From CBDBCU01 sp965203435 (lineage in GTDB: Bacteria; Chloroflexota; Dehalococcoidia; Lucifugimonadales; UBA3495), in assembly GCA_965203435.1 (NCBI GenBank), contig CBDBCU010000002.1:434001-498000 (forward strand): a DNA stretch of 64,000 nt, given 5' to 3'. Both the position numbers and the translations under genes were made by a program. The first letter of the stretch is position 1, and each line of letters opens with the position of its first letter. Shown here one piece after another: positions 41,689-50,711 of this stretch. The notes beneath the pieces are model-generated. The model made no database searches and was not told where the DNA came from. It saw only the letters and a list, made by a program, of their open reading frames with translations.

Positions 41689-43647
41689 CTAGTGATGGGA
41701 CTGGACGCCGGATTCCAGGATTAGCCCGCAGTAGGGGCAGAACTGGAAGGACGGCTTGGTCTGACTGCCGCAATGGGGGCAGGTCACCCCCTCTTTAGTG
41801 GCCGGCTCGTTGCTCCAGGCCACAATGCCGATAAAGCAGATTATCCCGCCGATAAAGGGAATGGGAAAGCGGATATAAGGCCAGCCCACATCCACCAGCA
41901 TCCCGGCCCCCAGAATCAGCACCCCCACCGCCGTTACCAGCGGCCAGTACGAGGGACTGGGCATATGTATGGTCGCCGGGTTCACCGGAGCCTCCGGCTC
42001 CGTGATGGGATTGCCCTCGGCCGCGGCGGCCCGCTTGACAATCCAGTAATGATCCAAGCCCCGCACCTGGGGGATTTGGGCGAAGTTGTAAGCCGGCGGC
42101 GGCGAGTCAATCATCCATTCCAGCCCGGGAGCGTCCCAGGGGTCATGGCCGGAATCCTTTTCTTTCCGCAGGCTGACCACCAGGTTCAGGATGAAAGCCA
42201 GGGTGCCGGCCAGCAGCACCAGATAGCCCAGGGAGGCCAGCAGGTTCAACCCATCCCAGCCGAACTCGCTGGCATAGGTGTAAATCCGGCGCGGCATCCC
42301 GTTCAGGCCCAGGTAGTGCATCGGGAAAAAGGTAATGTTCATCCCGATGAAATAGAGCCAGAAGTGGGCTTTGCCGATGCCCTCGTGCAGCAGTTTCCCG
42401 GTCAGCTTGGGAAACCAGTAATAGACCCCGGAAAAGATGCCGAACAGGGCGCCGCCGAACAGCACATAATGGATATGGGCCACGATGTAATAGGTATCCT
42501 GCTGCTGATTGTCCGAGGGGGCGACGGCATGGGACACCCCGCTGAGCCCGCCCACTACAAAGAGGGCGACGAACCCCAGGGAAAAAAGCATCGCCGTTTT
42601 CAGGTCAATGGAGCCGCCCCAAAGGGTGCCAATCCAGTTAAAGATTTTCACCCCGGTCGGCACGGCGATAAGCATGGTGGTGATGGTGAACACCGACACC
42701 GCAATCGGCCCCAGGCCCACGGTGAACATATGGTGACTCCACACCGCCCAGCCCATTATGCCGATGACGATGCCGGAAAAGACCACGACCGGATAGCCGA
42801 ACAGCGGCTTGCGGGAGAAAGTGGGCAGCACTTCGGAGACGATGCCCATCGCCGGCAGAATCAGGATATAGACCTCCGGGTGACCGAACACCCAGAACAG
42901 ATGCTGCCACATAATGGGATCGCCGCCGCCTTCCGGGACGAAAAAGTTGGTGCCGAAGTTGCGGTCGAAGGTCAGTTCAATCAGCCCCACGGTGATGACC
43001 GGAAAGGCCAGCACCAGCAGCACCGAAGTCACCAGGGTCATCCAGACGAACAGGGGCATCCGCATCAGGCTCATCCCCGGCGCCCGCATATTGACGATGG
43101 TAACGATGAAGTTAAAGGCGGCGGCCAGGGAGGATACGCCCAGCACCTGCAAGCCCAAGGCCCAATAGTCCAGGCCGGCGTTGGGGCTGAAGGGCTTTTC
43201 GGTCAGGTTGGCGTAGGAAAACCAGCCGGCGTCCGGAGCCTGATTGGTCAGGAAACTGGCGTTGAGCAGCAGGCCGCCAAAGAGGAACACCCAGTAGCTG
43301 AACGCGTTCAGCCGGGGAAAGGCCACATCCCGGGCCCCGATGGCCAGGGGGATGACGAAGTTAAAGAAACTGGCGCTCAGCGGCATCACCACCAGGAAAA
43401 TCATAGTGGTGCCGTGCATGGTGAACATCTGGTTAAAGGCGTCCGGGCTGACCAGGGAATTGTCCGGCACGGCCAGTTGCAGGCGGATGATGCCGGCTTC
43501 GATGCCGCCCAGGAGCAGAAAGATGAAAGCCGTCGTCCCGTACAGAACGCCGATGCGCTTGTGGTCAACCGTAGTAAGCCAGCTCCAGAGGCCGGACTGG
43601 CCGGCCGGGCGGGCAATTACGCCGGTAGTTTCGGCTGCGGTAGCCAT
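41689..43647 (-). CDS. coxA: Cytochrome c oxidase subunit I with C-terminal zinc-ribbon motif
   Basis: Catalytic heme-copper subunit, 652 residues. Heme a ligand His78 (MFTMHGTTM), CuB ligands His256 (FGHPEVY, with cross-link Tyr260) and His305/His306 (WSHHMFTVG), heme a3 ligand His391 and heme a ligand His393 (VAHIHYVLFGG) are all present. Beyond the 12 core helices there are two further predicted helices (about 570-610). The protein ends in CPHCGSQTKPSFQFCPYCG (Cys623, 626, 637, 640), a rubredoxin/zinc-ribbon-like knuckle that I do not know from ordinary CoxA. AGAGGA lies 8 nt before the ATG. Second gene of the operon. Confidence 0.95.
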   Translation of the reverse strand: MATAAETTGVIARPAGQSGLWSWLTTVDHKRIGVLYGTTAFIFLLLGGIEAGIIRLQLAVPDNSLVSPDAFNQMFTMHGTTMIFLVVMPLSASFFNFVIPLAIGARDVAFPRLNAFSYWVFLFGGLLLNASFLTNQAPDAGWFSYANLTEKPFSPNAGLDYWALGLQVLGVSSLAAAFNFIVTIVNMRAPGMSLMRMPLFVWMTLVTSVLLVLAFPVITVGLIELTFDRNFGTNFFVPEGGGDPIMWQHLFWVFGHPEVYILILPAMGIVSEVLPTFSRKPLFGYPVVVFSGIVIGIMGWAVWSHHMFTVGLGPIAVSVFTITTMLIAVPTGVKIFNWIGTLWGGSIDLKTAMLFSLGFVALFVVGGLSGVSHAVAPSDNQQQDTYYIVAHIHYVLFGGALFGIFSGVYYWFPKLTGKLLHEGIGKAHFWLYFIGMNITFFPMHYLGLNGMPRRIYTYASEFGWDGLNLLASLGYLVLLAGTLAFILNLVVSLRKEKDSGHDPWDAPGLEWMIDSPPPAYNFAQIPQVRGLDHYWIVKRAAAAEGNPITEPEAPVNPATIHMPSPSYWPLVTAVGVLILGAGMLVDVGWPYIRFPIPFIGGIICFIGIVAWSNEPATKEGVTCPHCGSQTKPSFQFCPYCGLILESGVQSHH

Positions 43648-43698
43648 AGAGCTTTTCCTCTCCCTGGTCAGATCTGAGGGTTACGCCGGTTTCCGATT

Positions 43699-44895
43699 TT
43701 ACTTCAGGCTGAGCAGATATTCCATCAGGTCGGAAATCTGCCGCCCGCTGAGATTGGCCTGCCCGTCGGCGGTCTGGTAGATGTTGGCCCGAGAGGCCAT
43801 CAGGTTGCCCGGCTTGATAATATCCGGGTTTTCCAGCCACTGCCGCAGGTTTTCCCGGTTCAGGTCGGCCAAGCCGGCGCCAAAGCGTTCCCGGGTCGCC
43901 AGGTCGGTCAAGTTGGGGCCGGGGGCAATGCCGGTTTCGGTGGTCATAAAGCCGGTTACCCGGCCCGCCACCACTTCCGGGCTGTCGGAGCCGTTGGCGG
44001 TGTGGCAGACCACACAGCCGCCCACGCCGTTGAATACCTGCTGCCCGGCGGTAGCCTGGGCCGACAATTCCGGCGGCTGGCCGAAACTTTCCGCCCAAGC
44101 CAGGTAATCCTCCTGCGGCAGCACCTGCACCAGAAACTTCATCTGGGCGTGGGCCGTGCCGCAAAACTCGGCGCACTGGCCGTAAAAAGTGCCGGTTTCA
44201 TCGGCTTGGAACCACATATAGTTGTTGCGGGTCGGCACCACATCCACCTTGCCGGCCAGTTTCGGCACCCAGAAACTGTGGATAACATCGTCGCTGCGGA
44301 GGTTAATCTGAATGGCCCGGTCGACCGGAATCCGCAGTTCGTTGGCGGTGGTGATGTATTTGCCGTTGCCGTCGGCGTCGGGATACTCAAACTCCCACCA
44401 CCACTGATGCCCCACGGCGGTAACTTCCAGGGTATCAGCCCCCCGCGGCGGCTGATCCAGGTCAAACAGGGTGATGACCGACCAGATGCCCAAGCCCAGG
44501 ATGAGGATGGTGGGAATAACCGTCCAGGTAATTTCCAGGGCGGTATGGCCGTGGGTCTGCGGCGGCAGTTCATCCTGCCCGGGCCGGCGGCGGAACTTGA
44601 TGATGGCGTAAATCAGGACGCCTTCCACCAGGACGAAAACGGCGACCATCACCCAGAGCAGGACGTTGAACAGGAGCAGCTGCTTTTCGGCGACCGGCCC
44701 GGCGGTGCCGAAAGTGGACTGCTTGGCGTCCGGGGCGCACGCCAGCAGCAGGAATAAAAGGGACAACAGCCCCAACAGGGCCAGTTGCCGGCTCCGGATG
44801 GGAAAGCTCCTCGGGATACGGATTGCGGATTTACCTTTGACATCCCCGGCCGCGGCGGCCCGGGAATCTGCGCCTCGCAAGGGCAAAAGCCCCAT
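43699..44895 (-). CDS. coxB: Cytochrome c oxidase subunit II with fused cytochrome c (caa3 type), lipoprotein
   Basis: A 398-residue protein: lipobox LLACAPD (Cys53), two helices (about 70-97 and 122-144), the cupredoxin domain with CuA ligands His206, Cys241, Cys245, His249, Met252 (CAEFCGTAHAQM), electron-entry aromatic patch GHQWWWEF, and a C-terminal cytochrome c with Cys294-x2-Cys297-His298. This is the caa3 arrangement, taking electrons from a small cytochrome c or directly from complex III. The start is the ATG at 44895 (AAGGGGAG 7 nt before); it leaves an unusually long 35-residue lead before the signal helix. First gene of the operon. Confidence 0.94.
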   Translation of the reverse strand: MGLLPLRGADSRAAAAGDVKGKSAIRIPRSFPIRSRQLALLGLLSLLFLLLACAPDAKQSTFGTAGPVAEKQLLLFNVLLWVMVAVFVLVEGVLIYAIIKFRRRPGQDELPPQTHGHTALEITWTVIPTILILGLGIWSVITLFDLDQPPRGADTLEVTAVGHQWWWEFEYPDADGNGKYITTANELRIPVDRAIQINLRSDDVIHSFWVPKLAGKVDVVPTRNNYMWFQADETGTFYGQCAEFCGTAHAQMKFLVQVLPQEDYLAWAESFGQPPELSAQATAGQQVFNGVGGCVVCHTANGSDSPEVVAGRVTGFMTTETGIAPGPNLTDLATRERFGAGLADLNRENLRQWLENPDIIKPGNLMASRANIYQTADGQANLSGRQISDLMEYLLSLK

Positions 44896-45004
44896 TTGCC
44901 AACTCCCCTTGTTTGCTGGTCTGCCGGCGAAAGCGGCGGCTTGGGGCCAAGTTTCCCCAATGCCGGGAAAAACCTTACCACAGGAATTAAACCCTGTCAA
45001 CGCT

Positions 45005-45013
45005 ATTATAGCA
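45005..45013 (-). promoter_or_regulatory. Extended -10 promoter of the cox operon
   Basis: Minus-strand TGCTATAAT about 110 nt before the coxB ATG. No convincing -35 at the usual distance, as expected for an extended -10 promoter. Confidence 0.7.
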
Positions 45014-45114
45014 GGAAATTAGGAAAGGATTTTTGGTCAATTTGGCAATTGCCCTTCCCGGCCGCCCTTTCTACCGTCATTCCCGCCTGATTACCGCCAT
45101 TCCCGCCCCTCTCT

Positions 45115-45209
45115 ACCGTCATTCCCGCGCAAGCGGGAATCCAGCGGGGGCAACCGGAATTATCTTTTCAATACCGTTCTGGATTCCCGCTTGCGCGGGA
45201 ATGACGGTA
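45115..45209. repeat. Family A palindrome pair
   Basis: Inverted pair at 45121-45140 and 45183-45202 between the divergent cox and pdx promoters, preceded by two degenerate ATTCCCGCC half-copies. Confidence 0.86.
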
Positions 45210-45253
45210 GCGGGAATTCCCATTTTCATGGGAAGGACGGTTTCCGCCGGCAA

Positions 45254-45283
45254 TTGCCAATTTCCCCCGGGGCGGCGTATAAT
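45254..45283 (+). promoter_or_regulatory. Promoter of the pdxST operon
   Basis: TTGCCA (45254-45259), 18-nt spacer, TATAAT (45278-45283), 71 nt before the pdxS ATG. Confidence 0.8.
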
Positions 45284-45354
45284 GGCAGCCTAACGGGTTT
45301 TCAGACCATCCGGCCGGGGACAGGCAATCGTCCCGGGCGTTAAGGGGGAATGGA

Positions 45355-46245
45355 ATGGTTGAAGTTTTGACCGGAACTTTTACGGTGAAGGCGGGCCACG
45401 CCCAGATGCTGAAGGGCGGGGTGATTATGGATGTGGTGAACGCCGAGCAGGCGCGCATCGCCGCCGAAGCCGGGGCCGTGGCCGTGATGGCCCTGGAACG
45501 GGTGCCGGCCGACATCCGCGCCGATGGCGGCGTGGCCCGGATGACCGATCCGGCGGTGATTCTGGAAATTATGGACGCGGTAAGCATTCCGGTGATGGCT
45601 AAGTGCCGCATCGGGCATTTCGTCGAGGCCCAGGTGCTGGAAGCCATCGGCATCGACTATATCGACGAGTCGGAAGTGCTGACCCCGGCCGACGAAACCC
45701 ATCATGTCTGGAAACGGGATTTTCAGGTACCCTTTGTCTGCGGCTGCCGGGACTTGGGCGAGGCTTTGCGCCGCATTTCCGAGGGGGCGGCGATGATCCG
45801 CACCAAGGGCGAGGCCGGCACCGGGGATGTGGTGGAAGCCGTCCGCCACATGAGGGCGGTGCAGGATGCCATCCGCAAGCTGCAAACTATGCCGGCGGAT
45901 GAACTGGTAGTGGAAGCCCGCAATCTGGGGGTCAGCCTGGAACTGCTCCAGCAGACCAAGGATCTGGGCCGCCTGCCGGTGGTCAACTTCGCCGCCGGGG
46001 GCGTGGCTACCCCCGCCGACGCCGCCCTGATGATGCAGCTGGGGGCCGACGGCGTCTTTGTGGGCAGCGGCATTTTCAAGTCCGGCGACCCGGCCCAGCG
46101 CGGCTATGCTATCGTCCAAGCCGTAACCCATTACAACGACCCCCAAATCCTGGCCGATGTTTCCAAAAACCTGGGCGAGCCGATGGTCGGCCGCAGTGTC
46201 CAGGAATTGGAAAGCCGGGAACTGATGGCGGCGCGGAGTTTCTAG
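45355..46245 (+). CDS. pdxS: Pyridoxal 5'-phosphate synthase subunit PdxS
   Basis: Synthase subunit that builds PLP from ribose 5-phosphate, glyceraldehyde 3-phosphate and ammonia supplied by PdxT; forms a dodecamer. At 296 residues it is full length. TGTFTVKAGHAQMLKGGVIMDVVNAEQA opens the protein, Lys83 in VMAKCRIGHF is the first covalent-intermediate Lys, MIRTKGEAGTGD holds the second, and VNFAAGGVATPADAALMMQLGADGVFVGSGIF is the phosphate site. The start is the second of two overlapping ATGs, in frame and matching the family. pdxT begins on the very next base after the stop. Confidence 0.98.
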   Translation: MVEVLTGTFTVKAGHAQMLKGGVIMDVVNAEQARIAAEAGAVAVMALERVPADIRADGGVARMTDPAVILEIMDAVSIPVMAKCRIGHFVEAQVLEAIGIDYIDESEVLTPADETHHVWKRDFQVPFVCGCRDLGEALRRISEGAAMIRTKGEAGTGDVVEAVRHMRAVQDAIRKLQTMPADELVVEARNLGVSLELLQQTKDLGRLPVVNFAAGGVATPADAALMMQLGADGVFVGSGIFKSGDPAQRGYAIVQAVTHYNDPQILADVSKNLGEPMVGRSVQELESRELMAARSF

Positions 46246-46845
46246 TTGAAAATCGGGGTTCTGGCGGTTCAGGGCGATTTTGCCGAGCATATCGCCGTCC
46301 TGCGGCGGCTGGGCGTGGACGGCGTCGAGGTGCGCCTGCCGCCGCAGCTGGCCGCCGTGGACGCCTTGATTATCCCCGGCGGCGAAAGCACGACCCTGAG
46401 CCGGCTGATGAGCATTTATCACCTGCGGGAACCCATCGCGGCTATGGCGGCCCGGGGCCAAGCCCTGTGGGGTACCTGCGCCGGGATGATTATGCTGGCG
46501 CAGGAAATCGCCGAGGCCGACCCGGAGCCGCTGCGGCTGATGGATATTGATGTGCGGCGCAACGCTTTTGGCCGGCAGATTGACAGCTTCGAGCAGGCTT
46601 TGCCCCTGGCCGGCTTGGCGCCGGAACCTTTTCCCGCCGTCTTTATCCGCGCCCCCATTGTTACCCGGGCCGGGCCGGCGGTAACGACCCTGGCGGCGTT
46701 GCCCAACGGCGGCCCGGCGGTGGCAGTGCAACAGGATAATCTGCTGGCTACCGCCTTTCACCCGGAATTGACCGGGGATGATCGGATGCACCGCTATTTT
46801 CTGAATATGGCGGCCGGCGGCTCCGCCGGGCAGCGGATGGGATGA
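46246..46845 (+). CDS. pdxT: Pyridoxal 5'-phosphate synthase glutaminase subunit PdxT
   Basis: Class I glutaminase that releases ammonia into PdxS. The 199-residue protein has PGGESTTLSRLM (oxyanion/binding loop), the nucleophile Cys78 in WGTCAGMI and the His-Glu of the triad in AFHPELTGD. The start is a TTG at 46246, touching the pdxS TAG, which implies translational coupling. It ends in an ATGA overlap with the next gene. Confidence 0.97.
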   Translation: MKIGVLAVQGDFAEHIAVLRRLGVDGVEVRLPPQLAAVDALIIPGGESTTLSRLMSIYHLREPIAAMAARGQALWGTCAGMIMLAQEIAEADPEPLRLMDIDVRRNAFGRQIDSFEQALPLAGLAPEPFPAVFIRAPIVTRAGPAVTTLAALPNGGPAVAVQQDNLLATAFHPELTGDDRMHRYFLNMAAGGSAGQRMG

Positions 46846-47909
46846 AACCGATGCAATCCTTCCGAATCAGCGATGCTTTGCGCTGCACCCTGCCGCAGCC
46901 GCCGCGGGGGCCGAACTTGGCTTGCCCCCGGGAAAGTCTGGCCGGGGTTATGCCGGGCCGGCAGAATGCCCTGCTGTGGAAAAGCGCCCTCTGGCAGTCC
47001 GCGGACCGGGTAGCTCTGGCCCAGTGGGATGGGTGGCGGCTGAACGGATTGGTCTCCGCCCGCATCCGCTGCGGCCGCCGGGCCTGGGAAATTGACGGCT
47101 TGTATTTTCCGGGCCGGGCCGGGTTGACCGCGGCAGCGGCGGCGGAAAACCGCAACGGGGCCGGCCTCCGGGCGATTCATCCCCGGGAGGACGAATCGGA
47201 CGCCGCCGCCCTGGAACTGTTGGAACAGCTGATTGCGGCGGTGGGCTGGCGTTCCGGAGAACGGATTTTTCTGCGCTTGGCGGCTAATTGCCCGGCTCTG
47301 CCGCTGGCCCGGCGCAGCGGTTTCCATCCCTGCTTTAACGAAACCCTACTCGCCGGCTATGGCGGGATAATTGCCCATCCCGATTCCGGTGGTCGGCTGG
47401 ATGCGGCGGTCAAAGGATCCCCGGCCGGGCCGGGTTCTGGGGACAGGATGGGCAACTTGCGGCCGCGGCGGCCGGCGGAGGATTACGCCCTGTTTCAACT
47501 CTTTTGCGCCAGTACCCCGGTGGCGGTGCGGGACGCTTTGGGCTTGACCTTTGACCAGTGGCAGGCGGCCCGGGAACCCCTGTTCCGGCAAGGAAACGGC
47601 GGCCGGGCTCAGGAATGGGTATCCGAGCATAAAGACCGCATCATTGGCTGGTTGGGTCTAGCGCAACGCCGCCGGGCAGTCGAAGCGATGGCTATGGTTC
47701 ATCCCGACTACCCGGAACAGCAAGCCGCCCTGCTGAACGCCGCCTTATCCCGGCCCGGCGGACAGCGCTGGCTGATCCCGGAATACCGGGCGGCGATGGC
47801 CGACCGGCTCCTCGGGCAGGGCTTTCAGACCCAGGCGCAATACACTATGCTGGTTAAGTTGGCGGCCGCCCCGGCCCGCAGCTACGGGATGGCCGCAGTG
47901 GAGGCTTGA
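46842..47909 (+). CDS. Hypothetical protein, possible GNAT-like
   Basis: A 355-residue protein without an identifiable motif. Segments such as WEIDGLYFPGRAG, ERIFLRLAANCPALPLARRSGFHPCFNETLL and DRIIGWLGLAQRRRAVEAMAMVHPDYPEQ are in the order and style of a double GNAT-fold (N-acyltransferase) protein: a beta-strand, 'LARRSGF' like the acetyl-CoA-adjacent helix, then a second half beginning at ~200. No acetyl-CoA P-loop (R/QxxGxG/A) is obvious, so catalysis is doubtful. Its start overlaps the pdxT stop (ATGA) and its stop overlaps the next gene, so it is a true operon member. Its role may be linked to the AAA/R3H protein that follows. Confidence 0.6.
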   Translation: MKPMQSFRISDALRCTLPQPPRGPNLACPRESLAGVMPGRQNALLWKSALWQSADRVALAQWDGWRLNGLVSARIRCGRRAWEIDGLYFPGRAGLTAAAAAENRNGAGLRAIHPREDESDAAALELLEQLIAAVGWRSGERIFLRLAANCPALPLARRSGFHPCFNETLLAGYGGIIAHPDSGGRLDAAVKGSPAGPGSGDRMGNLRPRRPAEDYALFQLFCASTPVAVRDALGLTFDQWQAAREPLFRQGNGGRAQEWVSEHKDRIIGWLGLAQRRRAVEAMAMVHPDYPEQQAALLNAALSRPGGQRWLIPEYRAAMADRLLGQGFQTQAQYTMLVKLAAAPARSYGMAAVEA

Positions 47910-47911
47910 AG

Positions 47912-49630
47912 TTGGTAGCAGCGCATAAGTTGGGCCCGGGGGAACTGGAGCGGTTGCTGGAAGTGCTGCCGCAACGGGTTAAGGGCCGCCTGCTCAACGC
48001 GGAAAACCTGGCGGAACTGCTCGAGGTGGTGCTGGATTTGGGCCGCGTGCCGGAGGCCCGCTTTCCGGCCGGGGATGTAATCCTGGATGACCGGGAAGTC
48101 AGCCGGGAGGACCTGGACTATCTGGTGCAGCAGGTGGGGGAGTTCGGCGACGACAATCGGGCCGGGATGGAGCGCACCCTGCACCGCATTTCCGCCATCC
48201 GCAATCGCCAGGGGCAGGTGGTCGGCATCACCTGCCGGGCCGGGCGCGCCATATCCGGGGCCATCAAAATCATCGAAGACCTGGCCCTGGCCAACAAAAA
48301 CATCCTGCTGCTGGGCCGGCCCGGCGTGGGCAAAACCACGATGCTGCGGGAAGTGGCCCGGGTCTTGGCCGATGAGGCCCGCAAACGGGTGGTCATCGTC
48401 GACACTTCCAACGAAATCGCCGGGGATGGAGATGTGCCGCATCCGGCCATCGGCCATGCCCGCCGAATGCAGGTCGCCACGCCCACCCGCCAGCACGGGG
48501 TAATGATCGAGGCCGTGGAAAACCATATGCCCGAGGTCATCATCATCGACGAAATGGGAACGGAGGAGGAGGCCGCCGCCGCCCGCACCATCGCCGAGCG
48601 CGGCGTGCAGCTGATTGCCACCGCCCACGGCAACACCCTGGACAACCTGATCCTCAATCCTACCCTGTCCGACCTGGTGGGCGGAGTGCAGGCAGTAACG
48701 CTGGGCGACCAGGAGGCCCGCTATCGGGGAACGCAAAAAACCGTCCTGGAGCGCAAAGCCCCGCCGACCTTTGAGGTCGTCGTGGAAATCCAGAGTTGGG
48801 AACAGGTAGCCGTCCACGATGGGGTGGCTAATGTGGTCGACCAGTGGCTGCGCGGCTATCCCATTGCCCCGGAAATCCGGGCTTTGGATGAAAGCGGCGC
48901 GGTAAAGCGGCTGCCGGGCGCGCCCCGGCCCAATACGGCCCCGCCGCCGCCCTGGAGTCAGGATTTGGACCGGACCGGCGGCTCCCGCGGCTTTGGCGGC
49001 CGGCGGCAAGGCGGCCGCTATGCCGACCAGGGCCGGGACAGCTTTGCCGCCGATTACTATGACACCGCCCCGCCGGCCGCTGATGGCGGCGATATTGCTG
49101 AATCGGAAAGCCCGTCCCGCCGGTTGGAAGCCCAGGTTTTCCTCTTTGGCGTCAGCCGGGACAAGCTGGAAACGGCTCAGGCGGAAATGGGCTTGTCGCT
49201 AGGCATCGTCAACGAACTGCGCCGGGCCAGCCTGGTGCTGACCACCAAAACCCATTACCGCCGGGGGGCGCAGCTGGTCAAGTCGGCGGAATCCACCGGC
49301 ACTCCGGTCTATGTGCTGCGGAAAAATACCCAGCCGCAAGTGGCGGATTTTCTGCGGACGCTGGCTAAGGAGCAAGGCATTGACCTGCGCGGCAGCGCCG
49401 GCCCGCGGCGGCCGCGGGACGAAGCCGCCGCCCGGGAGACCCTGGATCAGGCCATGTCCGAAGCCGAGGCCGCGGCGCAGCGGGTATTGGACGGCGAGTT
49501 CAGCGTCCAGCTGCATCCCCAGCGGGCTTATGTCCGCCGCTTGCAGCATCTGCTGGCCCAGCGGTTCAACCTGGCCTCCACCAGCCGCGGCCGGGAGCCG
49601 GAGCGGTCGGTGCTGTTTTACCGGACTTAA
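47912..49630 (+). CDS. SpoIIIAA/Ycf45-like AAA ATPase with R3H domain
   Basis: A 572-residue P-loop ATPase. Walker A is GRPGVGKTTML (about residue 130), Walker B EVIIIDEMGTEEEA, with VDTSNEIAGDGD and TAHGNTLDNL between and after, the pattern of SpoIIIAA-like secretion/pilus-type ATPases also called Ycf45. A Gly/Arg/Pro-rich linker (~330-400) follows, and an R3H-type C-terminus (SVQLHPQRAYVRRLQHLLAQRFNLASTSRGREPERSVLFY) predicts single-strand nucleic-acid binding. A TTG at 47906 overlaps the upstream stop, but the TTG at 47912 is 8 nt from GTGGAGG and is preferred. The function of this family outside sporulation is unsettled. Confidence 0.9.
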   Translation: MVAAHKLGPGELERLLEVLPQRVKGRLLNAENLAELLEVVLDLGRVPEARFPAGDVILDDREVSREDLDYLVQQVGEFGDDNRAGMERTLHRISAIRNRQGQVVGITCRAGRAISGAIKIIEDLALANKNILLLGRPGVGKTTMLREVARVLADEARKRVVIVDTSNEIAGDGDVPHPAIGHARRMQVATPTRQHGVMIEAVENHMPEVIIIDEMGTEEEAAAARTIAERGVQLIATAHGNTLDNLILNPTLSDLVGGVQAVTLGDQEARYRGTQKTVLERKAPPTFEVVVEIQSWEQVAVHDGVANVVDQWLRGYPIAPEIRALDESGAVKRLPGAPRPNTAPPPPWSQDLDRTGGSRGFGGRRQGGRYADQGRDSFAADYYDTAPPAADGGDIAESESPSRRLEAQVFLFGVSRDKLETAQAEMGLSLGIVNELRRASLVLTTKTHYRRGAQLVKSAESTGTPVYVLRKNTQPQVADFLRTLAKEQGIDLRGSAGPRRPRDEAAARETLDQAMSEAEAAAQRVLDGEFSVQLHPQRAYVRRLQHLLAQRFNLASTSRGREPERSVLFYRT

Positions 49631-49705
49631 TGGGGGCGGCCAATCGGCGCCCCCGGTTAATTCCTGGACAATTCCTTGTCCGATACCCTATCGAGAGGTG
49701 ATTTG

Positions 49706-50020
49706 ATGGAAATAGTGGAATGGGCCAACCTGGTGCCCTTGCAGCTGATTACCTGGCTGGAATATATCGTCGTGGGCGGGCTGGCCCTGGCGGCGGTCTA
49801 TGCCCTGTGGCTGAACTGGAAACACCGGGGCAGCGGCGACGGCGAGGATTGGTTGGATACCGAAACCTACGCGGAACGGCGGGAGCGGGAAGCCGCCGCC
49901 AAAGCCGCCGCCCAACAGGAAACCGCCCCGGAACCGGAGCCGGCCACTACCGGCACGGAATCGTCCCGGCCCGATGCGGAACCGGAGCCGGCGTCGACCG
50001 AGCCGGGCGACGGGCGGTAG
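49706..50020 (+). CDS. Small single-span membrane protein with acidic tail
   Basis: A 104-residue protein: one N-terminal helix (LITWLEYIVVGGLALAAVYALWL, about 15-38), then a short basic stretch, then a coiled, highly charged Ala/Glu/Pro tail (ERREREAAAKAAAQQETAPEPEPA). Not recognised. GAGAGGTG lies 6 nt before the ATG at 49706; ten codons of open frame upstream are ignored. It sits between the AAA/R3H gene and tmk, 3 nt before tmk's GTG, so it is cotranscribed with tmk. A weak hairpin (49632-49654) lies just upstream. Confidence 0.72.
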   Translation: MEIVEWANLVPLQLITWLEYIVVGGLALAAVYALWLNWKHRGSGDGEDWLDTETYAERREREAAAKAAAQQETAPEPEPATTGTESSRPDAEPEPASTEPGDGR

Positions 50021-50023
50021 CCG

Positions 50024-50692
50024 GTGGACAATTCCTTGTTCATTGCCTTTGAGGGCGGCGAGGGCGCGGGCAAAACCACCCAGGCCGGCCTGCTCCACGC
50101 CGCCCTGCAAGAGTTGGGCCGCCCGGCCCGCCTGCTGCGGGAACCCGGCGGCACCGTCCTGGGCGAATACCTGCGGGATTACCTCAAAAGCGCGCGGCCG
50201 CTGACCCCGGAAGCGGAGTTGCTGCTCTTTGCGGCGGCCCGGGTCGAGTTGGCAGTCAACGGCATTAAGCCGGCCCTGGACGCCGGCGGCATCGTCATCG
50301 CCGACCGATTCGCCGCCTCGACCGTGGCCTATCAAGGCTACGGCCGGGGATTGGATTTGAGCCTGATCGCCGCCCTCAACGGCTTTGCCACCTTGGGCCG
50401 CCCTCCCGACCTGATTTTGCTGCTGGATGTGGCCCCGGCCCTGGGCTTGGGCCGCGCCGCCGGCCAGCAGACGGCTTTTGACGAAAACCGGTTCGGCGAA
50501 CTGACCCCCCTGCACCGCAACGCTGAGGGCCGCCGTTTCGAGGATTTGGCCCTGGAGTTTCACGAAAAGGTGCGGCAGGGCTTTCGCGCCCAAGCCCGCA
50601 GCGACCCGGAACGCTGGGCGGTAATTGACGCCGCCGATTCCATTGCCGCCGTTCAGCAGCAGGTATGGCGCAAGGTTAGGGAACGGCTGTAG
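50024..50692 (+). CDS. tmk: Thymidylate kinase
   Basis: Phosphorylates dTMP to dTDP for DNA synthesis. The 222-residue product has the P-loop FEGGEGAGKTTQAGLL at the N-terminus, the DR(F/Y) motif in VIADRFAASTVAYQGYGRGLD, and a LID region around DENRFGELTPLHRNAEGRRFEDLA. The start is a GTG at 50024, 3 nt after the upstream stop. It is the last gene of the pdxST operon; a 24-bp perfect palindrome follows 19 nt after the stop. Confidence 0.96.
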   Translation: MDNSLFIAFEGGEGAGKTTQAGLLHAALQELGRPARLLREPGGTVLGEYLRDYLKSARPLTPEAELLLFAAARVELAVNGIKPALDAGGIVIADRFAASTVAYQGYGRGLDLSLIAALNGFATLGRPPDLILLLDVAPALGLGRAAGQQTAFDENRFGELTPLHRNAEGRRFEDLALEFHEKVRQGFRAQARSDPERWAVIDAADSIAAVQQQVWRKVRERL

Positions 50693-50711
50693 GGGTCGGA
50701 TGTCAGCCGCC

